Shown: positions 8,390 through 16,748 of the stretch, one piece after another
How positions within the stretch are numbered: the first letter of the stretch is position 1
How the letters are laid out: each line of letters opens with the position of its first letter
DNA from: CALKZN01 sp050633585
GTDB lineage: Bacteria; Pseudomonadota; Gammaproteobacteria; Arenicellales; Arenicellaceae
Assembly (NCBI GenBank): GCA_050633585.1
Contig: JBOEGT010000034.1
Location: 1-64,000, forward strand
Reading direction: 5' to 3'
DNA: 64,000 bases
Translations under genes and position numbers: made by a program
The notes under the pieces: generated by a model
Databases searched by the model: none
Told to the model about the DNA's origin: nothing
Seen by the model: the letters and a program-made list of their open reading frames with translations, nothing else

Positions 8390-8406
8390 TGCGCTATTTT
8401 AGAGCA
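8390..8406 (+). promoter_or_regulatory. weak NtrC site 3, promoter-proximal
   Basis: TGCGCT-ATTTT-AGAGCA keeps the dyad form with more mismatches. It lies just upstream of the -24 element. Enteric glnA has similar low-affinity sites between enhancer and promoter, thought to reduce expression at high NtrC-phosphate. Function here is inferred by analogy. Confidence 0.5.
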
Positions 8407-8413
8407 TTTTTTT

Positions 8414-8429
8414 TGGCACAAGGTTTGCT
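8414..8429 (+). promoter_or_regulatory. sigma-54 promoter of glnA
   Basis: TGGCAC-AAGGT-TTGCT contains the invariant GG at 8415-8416 and GC at 8427-8428, exactly 10 bases apart, in near-consensus context. Transcription should start about 12 bases downstream, near 8440, leaving a leader of about 175 bases before the glnA ATG. The NtrC sites upstream make it an NtrC-activated, nitrogen-starvation promoter. Confidence 0.9.
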
Positions 8430-8614
8430 TTACATAAAATTGATTGACTTTATGGGAATCAAGCTTCTATAAGTTTAGCAAATAGAAGTTAGCCCCATCT
8501 TTTGGATACTCTTAACGATTAGTGATGTTAAGCGCCACACTCTTAAAGTGTTGCCTTAGTCTCAAGAAAGGTGGCAAGTCATTGGATATTAATACATTAA
8601 TAATGAGGTGAAAT

Positions 8615-10024
8615 ATGTCAGCAGCTGACATCATTAAGCAAATTACAGACGAAGAAATTGCATTTGTTGATCTTCGTTTCACGGATACAATGGGTAAAGA
8701 ACAGCACGTGACTGTTAACCCAAACACAATCGATGATGACTTTTTTAAAGAAGGCAAAATGTTTGATGGCTCATCAATTGCTGGTTGGAAGGGTATTAAC
8801 GCTTCGGATATGATTTTGATGCCAGATGAAACAACGGCTGTCCTTGATCCTTTCTTTCAAGATAAGACGTTGAACATCCGTTGCGACATTATTGAGCCTG
8901 ATGATATGTCAGCTTATGAGCGTGACCCACGTTCAATTGCCAAGAAAGCTGAAGAATATTTGAAATCAACTGGCATTGGCGATACGGCGTATTTTGGGCC
9001 AGAAAATGAATTTTTCATTTTTGATGATGTGCGCTTTGCTAATGAGCCGCGCGGCTCATTCTTTGAAGTAGATTCATCAGAAGCATGCTGGAACTCAGAA
9101 AAGACGTATGAAGAAGGCAATATGGGCCATCGTCCTGGTTTAAAAGGCGGTTACTTCCCAGTTCCTCCCGTTGATTCATTGCATGATATCCGTTCTGCGA
9201 TGGTGCTCGCTTCTGAAGAGATGGGCGTGCCTACTGAAGTTCATCATCACGAGGTTGCGACGGGTGGTCAGTGCGAAATTGGCACTATCTTTAATACTCT
9301 AACTCGTAAAGCTGATGAAGTTCAGTTGTTCAAATATGCCGTGCAAAATGTGGCGCATATGTATGGCAAGACTGCAACTTTCATGCCTAAGCCTATCGTG
9401 GGTGATAACGGCTCTGGTATGCATGTTCACCAATCAATATTTAAAGGTGGTGAAAACATGTTTGCTGGCGATCAATATGGTGGTTTAAGCGAATTGGCAC
9501 TTTATTACATTGGTGGTATTTTCAAGCATGCGAAAGCAATTAATGCCTTTGCTAATGCATCAACTAACTCTTACAAGCGTTTGGTGCCAGGCTTTGAAGC
9601 GCCTGTATTGCTTGCATATTCTGCACGTAACCGCTCAGCATCATGCCGCTTGCCTTGGGTTGCTAACCCTAAAGGCAAGCGTATTGAAATTCGCTTCCCT
9701 GATTCAACGGCAAATCCATACTTGGCTTTTTCAGCTATGTTAATGGCTGGCCTTGACGGGATTCAAAATAAAATTCATCCAGGCGAAGCGTCTGATGAGG
9801 ATTTGTATGAACTGTCTGCGGAAGAGCAAGCGAATATCCCAACTGTAGCGGCGAGCCTGGAAGAAGCGTTAGCAGCACTTGATGGAGATCGCGAATTCTT
9901 GATGAAAGGCGATGTGTTTACAAATGATATGATTGACGGATACTTGGAATTGAAGCAAGGAGAAGTGGATCGTTTTCGCATGGCAACTCACCCTGTTGAG
10001 TTTGATATGTACTACAGCCTATAA
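8615..10024 (+). CDS. glnA: glutamine synthetase type I
   Basis: A 469-residue GS-I subunit that makes glutamine from glutamate, ammonia and ATP as a cytoplasmic dodecamer. Conserved blocks include MFDGSSIAGWKGI near 50-62, PGFEAPVLLAYSARNRSASCRLP near 325-350 and KGKRIEIRFPD. The adenylylation-site tyrosine is present in the DLYEL context near residue 397, so it should be controlled by GlnE. The ATG follows a good GAGGTG ribosome-binding site (8604-8609). It leads the glnA-glnL-glnG nitrogen-regulation block and is driven by a sigma-54/NtrC promoter. Confidence 0.98.
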   Translation: MSAADIIKQITDEEIAFVDLRFTDTMGKEQHVTVNPNTIDDDFFKEGKMFDGSSIAGWKGINASDMILMPDETTAVLDPFFQDKTLNIRCDIIEPDDMSAYERDPRSIAKKAEEYLKSTGIGDTAYFGPENEFFIFDDVRFANEPRGSFFEVDSSEACWNSEKTYEEGNMGHRPGLKGGYFPVPPVDSLHDIRSAMVLASEEMGVPTEVHHHEVATGGQCEIGTIFNTLTRKADEVQLFKYAVQNVAHMYGKTATFMPKPIVGDNGSGMHVHQSIFKGGENMFAGDQYGGLSELALYYIGGIFKHAKAINAFANASTNSYKRLVPGFEAPVLLAYSARNRSASCRLPWVANPKGKRIEIRFPDSTANPYLAFSAMLMAGLDGIQNKIHPGEASDEDLYELSAEEQANIPTVAASLEEALAALDGDREFLMKGDVFTNDMIDGYLELKQGEVDRFRMATHPVEFDMYYSL

Positions 10025-10059
10025 ACATTATGTTAGATAGTATGTAGTTAAAATTAAAT

Positions 10060-10103
10060 GCTCTCTGCTGCTTCATCTAGAAGTGGCAGTAGAGCTTTTT
10101 TTT
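10060..10103 (+). terminator. glnA terminator
   Basis: An imperfect hairpin pairs GCTCT at 10060-10064 and following bases with the complementary arm ending AGAGC at 10091-10095. It is followed by eight T. It separates glnA from glnLG, which therefore need read-through or their own promoter. Confidence 0.8.
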
Positions 10104-10112
10104 GAAATTGGT

Positions 10113-10142
10113 TGCACCAAAATGGTGCGCTTAAATGGTGCG
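10113..10142 (+). promoter_or_regulatory. two overlapping NtrC sites before glnL
   Basis: TGCACC-AAAAT-GGTGCG at 10113-10129 is almost the ideal NtrC dyad. It shares bases with a second match, TGCGCT-TAAAT-GGTGCG at 10126-10142. No sigma-54 promoter lies between them and glnL. By analogy with enteric bacteria, NtrC bound here should repress a sigma-70 glnL promoter, giving autogenous control of glnLG. Confidence 0.8.
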
Positions 10143-10192
10143 TTTATTTTTATTTGCGTTAAATTAGGGCAAAACCAGGCAATAATTAAAAT

Positions 10193-11248
10193 ATGGCGAT
10201 AGATTGGCAAGATATTGGAGAGAATTTGACGACAGCTGTATTAGTCGTGAATGATCAAAAAGTTGTGGTCTCAGTAAATACTGCCGTTGAGGACTTGCTG
10301 TTGCTTTCACGTCGTTCAATTATTGGTAAACGCTTAGATCAAGTCATGATTGGTCAAAACAAAGTGTGGGAGATTATTCAGCGTTCACATGAATTTCAAT
10401 CACGTTATACCTTAAGGGAGTTGAGCTTTGAAAAGCCAAGAAAGTTTGAAGCTGATGTGACGGCTACCCCTTTGATGCTAGATGATAAGGTTGGGACTAT
10501 TTTAGAAATTTCTCGTACAGATCGGATAAGCCGTTTAGTGAGGGAGACGCGTAGTATTGAACAACAGCAAACTAATCGCTTAATGATGCGAAGCATGTCT
10601 CATGAAATTAAAAACCCTTTATCTGGTATTCGTGGAGCGGCGCAATTACTTGCTTCAGAGTTAGCTGATCCAGACTTAGCAGAGTTTACCAATGTCATTA
10701 TCCGTGAGTCTGACCGCTTAACAAATTTAGTGAACCGTGTGATGGGTTCGCATAAGCAATATGCCGTTGAGAAGTTGAATATTCATTATGTCGTGCAACA
10801 TGTGTTGAAGCTTGCATCTGTGTCATCAAATCACAGTTTAAATATTATTCGTGATTATGACCCTAGCTTGCCAGAAATCATGGGGGATGAAGAGCAGTTA
10901 ATTCAAGCTGTGATGAATATTGTTAAAAATGCGATTGAGGCCCAAGTAGAAACTCAAGATGCATTGGTGGGAGTTCAGACTCGACTAGAAAGAAATTTTA
11001 CCATTGGTAAAGTGTTACACCGTAATCTTATCCGCTTAAGAATTTGGGATAACGGCGGTGGCGTTCCAGAAGAGATACAAGCGCAAATATTTAATCCAAT
11101 GATTACAGGCAGGGCCGAAGGTACAGGGTTAGGATTATCAATTACACAAGAAATAGTTCAGCGACATGGTGGTTTGGTCGCATTAGAGAGCTATAAAAAA
11201 CACACATGTTTTGCAATTTATCTGCCGATATTGACGGAGCATGCATGA
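10193..11248 (+). CDS. glnL: nitrogen regulation sensor kinase NtrB
   Basis: A 351-residue cytoplasmic histidine kinase/phosphatase that phosphorylates NtrC under nitrogen limitation and is controlled by PII. An N-terminal PAS domain occupies about 8-115. The phospho-acceptor is H137 in the SMSHEIKNPLSG H-box. The ATPase domain has the N-box (NIVKNAIEA), DNGGGVP and GTGLGLSI motifs. No transmembrane segment is present, as expected for NtrB. It precedes glnG by 13 bases and has NtrC sites just upstream. Confidence 0.95.
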   Translation: MAIDWQDIGENLTTAVLVVNDQKVVVSVNTAVEDLLLLSRRSIIGKRLDQVMIGQNKVWEIIQRSHEFQSRYTLRELSFEKPRKFEADVTATPLMLDDKVGTILEISRTDRISRLVRETRSIEQQQTNRLMMRSMSHEIKNPLSGIRGAAQLLASELADPDLAEFTNVIIRESDRLTNLVNRVMGSHKQYAVEKLNIHYVVQHVLKLASVSSNHSLNIIRDYDPSLPEIMGDEEQLIQAVMNIVKNAIEAQVETQDALVGVQTRLERNFTIGKVLHRNLIRLRIWDNGGGVPEEIQAQIFNPMITGRAEGTGLGLSITQEIVQRHGGLVALESYKKHTCFAIYLPILTEHA

Positions 11249-11261
11249 TGGTAGGTGAAAT

Positions 11262-12647
11262 ATGAAAGAGATTTGGGTAGTAGACGATGATGATTCTATT
11301 CGTTGGGTGTTAAGTCGTGCATTGAAAAAACATGATTATGCAGTCCAAGTTTTTAGTGATGGAGAGTCAGTGTTGTCGGCATTTGAAAAAAGTGAGCCAC
11401 TTGTTTTAATCACTGATATACGCATGCCAGGAATGTCAGGAACTGAGCTGGCGAAACAGATAAGTCAAGAAAAACCAAATGTGCCAATTATTATTATGAC
11501 GGCGCATACTGATTTAGACAGTGCGTTAGCATCGTATAAAAGCGGAGCCTTTGAATATTTGCCAAAACCTTTTGATATCAATGATGCGCTTGCAATCGTT
11601 GAGTCAGCCGTCAATCAGCGTGATCAATCTCAAGATGATAAAAGCGAGCCGATTAAAACGGGAAGCATGATTGGAGAAGCTCCTGCGATGCAAGAGGTTT
11701 TTCGAGCGATAGGCCGATTGGCTAAGTCAAATATTAATGTACTGATTTGGGGTGAGTCTGGTACGGGTAAAGAATTAGTTGCTAGCGCATTGCATGAGTT
11801 TTCGCCGCGTTCAGATAAGCCTTACATCCCGATCAATACAGCTGCGATTCCTGCAGAGTTGTTAGAGTCCGAGTTGTTTGGTCATGAAAAAGGTGCATTT
11901 ACAGGTGCTCATGAAAGGCGCATTGGGCGCTTTGAACAAGCAGATGGAGGAACGCTATTTTTAGACGAGATTGGCGACATGCCTGCTGAGTTGCAAACTA
12001 GGTTGTTGCGTGTCTTATCTGAAGGTAAGTTTTATCGAGTGGGTGGACGAGAGCAAGTTTCAGTAGATGTTCGTATTCTTGCGGCGACTAATCAAGAGTT
12101 AGAAAAAAGAGTCGCTCTAGGTAAGTTTCGAGAAGATTTATATCATCGCTTGAATGTGATTCGTATTGACTTACCTCCATTGCGAAAGCGCAAGGAAGAT
12201 GTGCCGTTGCTTGTAGCGCACTTTTTAAAAGAGTCTGCAAAAGAGTTGCAGGCAGAGATAAAGCAGTTAACAGACGAGTCTGTTCAGGCTATGGTCGATT
12301 ATCATTGGCCTGGTAATGTGCGCCAGCTAGAAAACAGCTGCCGATGGATAACGGTAATGGCTCCGGGTTCATCTGTTGATGTCGCTGAGCTGCCAAAAGA
12401 AATTTTTGCTCCGCAACCAGAGGGTTTGTCATCAAGTTGGGAAGTAGGCTTAGCTAAAGTGGCAAAACAGCAATTAAACTTAGGCAAAGATGGTATTTTA
12501 GATGAGTTAAGAGTGACTTTTGAGAGAGTTTTGCTGAGCGAAGCGCTGAATTTTACTCAAGGTCATCGCCAACAAGCCGCTAAACGATTAGGTTGGGGGA
12601 GGAATACATTAACCCGTAAACTTAAAGAGTTAGATTTCGAGGATTAG
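11262..12647 (+). CDS. glnG: nitrogen regulation response regulator NtrC
   Basis: A 461-residue sigma-54 activator with three domains. The receiver domain has phospho-acceptor D52 and conserved K102. The AAA+ domain has Walker A GESGTGKE at 164-171, the sigma-54-contacting GAFTGA loop at 211-216 and Walker B with LFLDEI at 232-237. A C-terminal Fis-type helix-turn-helix lies within the last 40 residues. It activates glnA and other nitrogen genes. The NtrC dyads before glnA and glnL are its expected targets. Confidence 0.97.
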   Translation: MKEIWVVDDDDSIRWVLSRALKKHDYAVQVFSDGESVLSAFEKSEPLVLITDIRMPGMSGTELAKQISQEKPNVPIIIMTAHTDLDSALASYKSGAFEYLPKPFDINDALAIVESAVNQRDQSQDDKSEPIKTGSMIGEAPAMQEVFRAIGRLAKSNINVLIWGESGTGKELVASALHEFSPRSDKPYIPINTAAIPAELLESELFGHEKGAFTGAHERRIGRFEQADGGTLFLDEIGDMPAELQTRLLRVLSEGKFYRVGGREQVSVDVRILAATNQELEKRVALGKFREDLYHRLNVIRIDLPPLRKRKEDVPLLVAHFLKESAKELQAEIKQLTDESVQAMVDYHWPGNVRQLENSCRWITVMAPGSSVDVAELPKEIFAPQPEGLSSSWEVGLAKVAKQQLNLGKDGILDELRVTFERVLLSEALNFTQGHRQQAAKRLGWGRNTLTRKLKELDFED

Positions 12648-12728
12648 CCTCTGTGTAATCAACAAAGACAGTTTTTTGTTGAATGAGTATAATCAGTCTT
12701 AATATCATATATTCGACGCAATTGACTC

Positions 12729-13391
12729 ATGAAAAAAATCATTATTTTAAGTGTTTGCCTCATATTGGGCGCAGCGAAAACCGCTTTTTCTGCGACGCAG
12801 TATATTACCGATGAGTTTGATATTATGTTGCGAGTGGCACCAAGTATTGGGGCAAAAATTATTAAACCGTTGCCGACAGGAACGCCGTTAACTGTGATTA
12901 TTACAAATGCTGGCAAAGCACATTCTCAGGTGAGAACGAAAGATGGCTTGGTTGGCTATGTGTTAACCCGGTTTATTAGTCGAAATGAGCCAGCCAAGCT
13001 GAGAGTTGTTCAGTTGGAAAAACGATTGAAATCATTGGAGGAAAACCCAGAGAAGCTTGAGTCAAAATATTTAGATTTGCAGAAAAGTTATGAGCGCTTA
13101 AGTCAGAATTTACGCAGCATGGTAGATAGCAAAGAACAAGCTGAAGAGAAGTATGCAAAACTTAAGCTTGATTCTGGCAATGCAGCAGCATTGAGTGAAG
13201 AGGCGACTGAGCTAGGAAAAAAAGTAGAGCAATTAGTGCTTCAGCTTGATGATATGAGAATTCAGAATGAAACATTAAAAGACCATTCTGAGAAAAAATC
13301 TTGGATTGTCGGGGGCGTTATCGCACTATTTGGTGTTTTGTTTGGTGCTATTTTAACGGGGTTAAATGCGCGCAAAAAACGTAATTGGTAG
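12729..13391 (+). CDS. SH3-domain membrane protein, YgiM/TIGR04211 type
   Basis: A 220-residue exported protein. The order of parts is a signal peptide (1-21), a bacterial SH3 domain (about 24-90), a long coiled coil (about 95-185) and one C-terminal membrane helix (about 190-212) ending in basic residues. This layout matches the TIGR04211 SH3 family that includes E. coli YgiM, whose role is unsettled. A TATAAT at 12688-12693 may be its promoter. Its stop is only 8 bases from the end of the convergent hemH, so no separate terminator fits between them. Confidence 0.85.
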   Translation: MKKIIILSVCLILGAAKTAFSATQYITDEFDIMLRVAPSIGAKIIKPLPTGTPLTVIITNAGKAHSQVRTKDGLVGYVLTRFISRNEPAKLRVVQLEKRLKSLEENPEKLESKYLDLQKSYERLSQNLRSMVDSKEQAEEKYAKLKLDSGNAAALSEEATELGKKVEQLVLQLDDMRIQNETLKDHSEKKSWIVGGVIALFGVLFGAILTGLNARKKRNW

Positions 13392-13399
13392 TGCGCTAG

Positions 13400-14410
13400 C
13401 TAGGCAAATGCTTTAGCTGTTTTATGAATGATTTCAGATGCCATTTTTATATGATCCTCGTGACTGTTTAAACAAGGTATGTATTGATAAGATTCTCCGC
13501 CCGCTGAAAGGAAATACTCTTTATTTTCTTCATCAATTTCTTCAATAGTTTCTAAGCAGTCGGCTGAAAAACCTGCGCAGATGACATCAACGTTCTTAAT
13601 GCCTTGGTCTGGCAGAGACTTCATTGTTTCATCGCAGTATGGCTGTAACCACGGCTCTTTTCCTACCCGAGATTGATAGACAAGTAAGTAATCATCCTTA
13701 TTCAAATCAAGTTGTGATGCAACGGCGGTCACGGTTGCCTCGCAATGATGTTGGTAAGGGTCTCCATTACGAACGTATCGCTGCGGTATGCCATGGAATG
13801 AGAAAATGAGTTTTTCAGCACGCCCATTTTTATCCCAGTGTTGCTTAATTGAGTTGCACAGCGCGGTTATGTAGCTTTGGTTGGAATAATACTCGTTGAT
13901 AAAATGTAGTGATGGTACCCAACGTATTTTTTTTAATGATTCACCAACCGCGTCCATGATCGAGCCAGTAGTAGAGCCCGAATATTGTGGATACATCGGT
14001 AATATAATAAGTTTTCTACAGCCGGCTTCATGTAGCGATTTAATGGCAGAGTCAATGCTTGGGTTGCCATAACGCATTCCTATTTTAACTATGAAGTTGT
14101 CTCCGATGGATTGTTGTATTTTATTCGATAAATCAACACTATGAACCATGAGTGGTGACCCTTCGTCGGTCCACACTGTGCGATAGGCTGCAGCACTTTT
14201 ATGTGAGCGAACATTGATGATTATGCCACGCACTAAAAACTGCCGTAACAAATAAGGTAGCTCAATGACGCGTGGGTCTGTTAGGAACTCAGTTAGGTAG
14301 TTACGAAGTTTTGGGCACTTCGGTGCATCTGGTGTACCTAAATTAGCAATTAAAACACCAGTCTTAGAGTGGCTGGTTTTGATGTCGCTGTGTTGCCCAA
14401 AGTATTTCAT
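13400..14410 (-). CDS. hemH: ferrochelatase
   Basis: A 336-residue enzyme that inserts Fe2+ into protoporphyrin IX in the last step of heme synthesis. Diagnostic segments are GVLIANLGTPDAP near the N-terminus, PQYSGSTTGS near 140-150 and the active-site FSFHGIPQRYV block near 203-213 with its conserved His. It lies 36 bases downstream of nadA on the same strand and may share its transcript. Confidence 0.96.
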   Translation of the reverse strand: MKYFGQHSDIKTSHSKTGVLIANLGTPDAPKCPKLRNYLTEFLTDPRVIELPYLLRQFLVRGIIINVRSHKSAAAYRTVWTDEGSPLMVHSVDLSNKIQQSIGDNFIVKIGMRYGNPSIDSAIKSLHEAGCRKLIILPMYPQYSGSTTGSIMDAVGESLKKIRWVPSLHFINEYYSNQSYITALCNSIKQHWDKNGRAEKLIFSFHGIPQRYVRNGDPYQHHCEATVTAVASQLDLNKDDYLLVYQSRVGKEPWLQPYCDETMKSLPDQGIKNVDVICAGFSADCLETIEEIDEENKEYFLSAGGESYQYIPCLNSHEDHIKMASEIIHKTAKAFA

Positions 14411-14446
14411 AAATTGATGGTAAAGGTGTTAAAAATAGAAGGTATT

Positions 14447-15538
14447 TTAGGTGTCGCCTGTGACGTTTATGTCTTTAGAAATATGTTTTTTAGCGAAATC
14501 AACCATACGTTTTAGTGAGACTTCGGCTTGTTTGCGAGTAGTTTCGTCTATCTTGATTTCATTAGCGCCGGTATTTAAAACGTTTTCCAAGCGATCTAAA
14601 TCATTCATTTTCATCCAAGGGCAAGCCGCGCAGCTTTTGCAATTGGCCCCATCTCCGCCAGTGGGTGCTGAAATGAATTCTTTGTCCGGTGAGTGTTCTT
14701 TCATTTTATGAAAGATGCCATCTTCAGTAGCGACGATAAACTTTTTGTTGGGGAGTTCTTTGGTAGCGTTGAGGATTTTGCTAGTTGAACCCACCACGTC
14801 GGCTAACGCGACTACATTTGCCGGAGATTCTGGATGTACTAGTACTGCTGCATCTGGATGCTCGATTTTTAACTCTTCTAAGAAGTGCGCTTTGAACTCT
14901 TCATGTACAATGCAGGAGCCTTGCCACATCACCATGTCAGCACCTGTTTCGTTCTTAATATATTCGCCAAGGAACCGATCAGGTCCCCATATAATTTTTT
15001 CACCTTTGTCTTTCAGGTGTGTGCAGATTTCTAAGGCGATAGACGAAGTGACTACCCAGTCTGCACGGGCTTTGACCGCTGCGCTGGTGTTTGCATAAAC
15101 CACCACTGTTCTATCAGGATGTTTATCACAAAAGGCAGAAAATTCATCAATCGGGCAGCCAATGTCGAGCGAACATTCTGCGTCAGTTTCGAGTAAGAGA
15201 ACTCTTTTTTCGGGGCTTAAAATTTTCGCTGTTTCGCCCATAAATTTTACGCCAGCAACAATGACTGTTGAGGCCTTATGTTCCATGCCAAACCGAGCCA
15301 TGTCTAAAGAGTCTGAAACGGTTCCACCTGTTTCATCGGCCATATCTTGAAGTGTTCCATCGACGTAGTAATGCGACACAAGTACGGCATCTTGATCTTT
15401 TAATGCTTTTTTAATGCGTTTTTTCTGTGCTTCTATGTCAGTTTTCGCATGTTCCAAATGATCGATGGTGCGAGCTGAGTCAGCTAACGCATCAATTTTT
15501 TTCTCTAGGCTTTTGGGGATGTCAATGAAATCGTTCAT
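14447..15538 (-). CDS. nadA: quinolinate synthase
   Basis: A 363-residue NadA, which condenses iminoaspartate with dihydroxyacetone phosphate to quinolinate for NAD synthesis. It needs a [4Fe-4S] cluster. The conserved C-K-S-C-A-A-C-P-W motif toward the C-terminus, the FMGETAKIL segment and GCPIDEF region identify it. No nadB or nadC is adjacent. Its ATG faces sohB across a 140-base divergent gap. Confidence 0.96.
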   Translation of the reverse strand: MNDFIDIPKSLEKKIDALADSARTIDHLEHAKTDIEAQKKRIKKALKDQDAVLVSHYYVDGTLQDMADETGGTVSDSLDMARFGMEHKASTVIVAGVKFMGETAKILSPEKRVLLLETDAECSLDIGCPIDEFSAFCDKHPDRTVVVYANTSAAVKARADWVVTSSIALEICTHLKDKGEKIIWGPDRFLGEYIKNETGADMVMWQGSCIVHEEFKAHFLEELKIEHPDAAVLVHPESPANVVALADVVGSTSKILNATKELPNKKFIVATEDGIFHKMKEHSPDKEFISAPTGGDGANCKSCAACPWMKMNDLDRLENVLNTGANEIKIDETTRKQAEVSLKRMVDFAKKHISKDINVTGDT

Positions 15539-15678
15539 GGTATTTGCAGGTCTAAATATAACAAGATTAGTTTACCGCATTCTTGATGTCGTTGATGCTT
15601 CATTTTTAAGCGAAATTTATCGTTGCTAGGCTATAATGTAATGCCTTTCTGAAATTGATCAATATTGAGAGTTTTAAT

Positions 15679-16692
15679 ATGTTTGAGTTTTTATTTGAAT
15701 ACGGATTGTTTTTATTAAAAGCAATTACTGTGCTTGTGGTTATCTTAATCATTATTGGTGCAGCAGTCGCAAAAAAGAAATCAGCGTCTGGAGAGCTGAA
15801 AATTACTAACTTGAATAAAAAATATCTACACTTGAAAGAAGCTATTCAAGAAGCTACGTTAGATAAAAAAGCCTTGAAACAAGAAAATAAGGCAAAGAAA
15901 AAGAAAGAAAAAGCTGAAAAGAAAGCCTCTAATGCTAAAACGGATATACAGGTTAAGCCGCGCTTGTTTGTCATTGAGTTTGAAGGAGATATTAAGGCAT
16001 CTAGTGTCCCGTCATTGCGTGAAGAAGTAACGGCGATTTTGGCTGCAGCAAACAGCAATGACGAAATTTTAGTGAACTTAAATAATTCAGGTGGTGTAGT
16101 TCATGAACACGGTTTGGCGGCATCACAATTGGTGAGGATTAAGCAGGCAAACTTACCATTAACAGTTGCTGTTGATAAAGTGGCCGCTAGTGGTGGTTAT
16201 ATGATGGCATGCGTGGCTGATAAAATTCTTGCTGCCCCTTTTGCAATTGTTGGTTCTATAGGGGTTGTTGCTCAATTGCCTAATTTCCATCGTTTATTAG
16301 ATAAAGCTGGTGTTGACTTTGAGCAACATACGGCGGGTGAATATAAGCGTAATGTGACTATGTTTGGTAAGAATACTGATAAAGAACGGCAACAGTTAAA
16401 AGAGCAATTGGAAGATATTCATGACCTGTTTAGAGGTTTTGTGACAGATTATAGGCCTAGCTTAGATATGAAAGAAGTCGGGACTGGGCAATATTGGTAC
16501 GGCTCTAGAGCTAAAGAATTGATGCTGGTAGATGAAATTATGACTAGCGACGATTACTTGTCATCAGCGGCTAACGAGAAAGATATATTTCATATTCAAT
16601 ATGAGTTCGAAAAAACATTAATGGAGAAAATGTCGAACGGAGGAGCGTTGCTATTTGATAAAGTTATTTCAAGATTGAGTCGGCCAGAGTAA
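15679..16692 (+). CDS. sohB: inner-membrane serine protease SohB
   Basis: A 337-residue S49-family protease. One N-terminal membrane helix (about 10-33) is followed by a Lys/Glu-rich linker and the protease domain. The Ser/Lys dyad is S171 (in AASGGYMMACV) and K223 (in GEYKRNVT). I chose the ATG at 15679 over a TTG at 15655 because MFEFLFEYGLFLLKA matches the family start and GAGAG precedes it. It is convergent with prc, another envelope protease. Confidence 0.93.
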   Translation: MFEFLFEYGLFLLKAITVLVVILIIIGAAVAKKKSASGELKITNLNKKYLHLKEAIQEATLDKKALKQENKAKKKKEKAEKKASNAKTDIQVKPRLFVIEFEGDIKASSVPSLREEVTAILAAANSNDEILVNLNNSGGVVHEHGLAASQLVRIKQANLPLTVAVDKVAASGGYMMACVADKILAAPFAIVGSIGVVAQLPNFHRLLDKAGVDFEQHTAGEYKRNVTMFGKNTDKERQQLKEQLEDIHDLFRGFVTDYRPSLDMKEVGTGQYWYGSRAKELMLVDEIMTSDDYLSSAANEKDIFHIQYEFEKTLMEKMSNGGALLFDKVISRLSRPE

Positions 16693-16697
16693 TTTTT

Positions 16698-16736
16698 TCA
16701 TCAGCACTTTGTTTTCAAAACGCAAAGTGCTGATGA
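16698..16736. repeat. 14-bp inverted repeat between sohB and prc
   Basis: TCATCAGCACTTTG at 16698-16711 pairs perfectly with CAAAGTGCTGATGA at 16723-16736 around an 11-base loop. It sits between convergent genes, where a bidirectional terminator is expected. However, six T precede the left arm and no T-tract follows the right arm, so neither strand shows the usual U-tract. Confidence 0.6.
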
Positions 16737-16748
16737 GATATCATTTGT

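Noticed and set aside
8440..8614. Glutamine riboswitch in the glnA leader
   Set aside because: The conserved core of the glutamine riboswitch is not visible; only generic hairpins are seen.
8512..8757. Open frame on the minus strand across the glnA start
   Set aside because: It is a shadow of glnA and its leader, with no ribosome-binding site or recognisable family.
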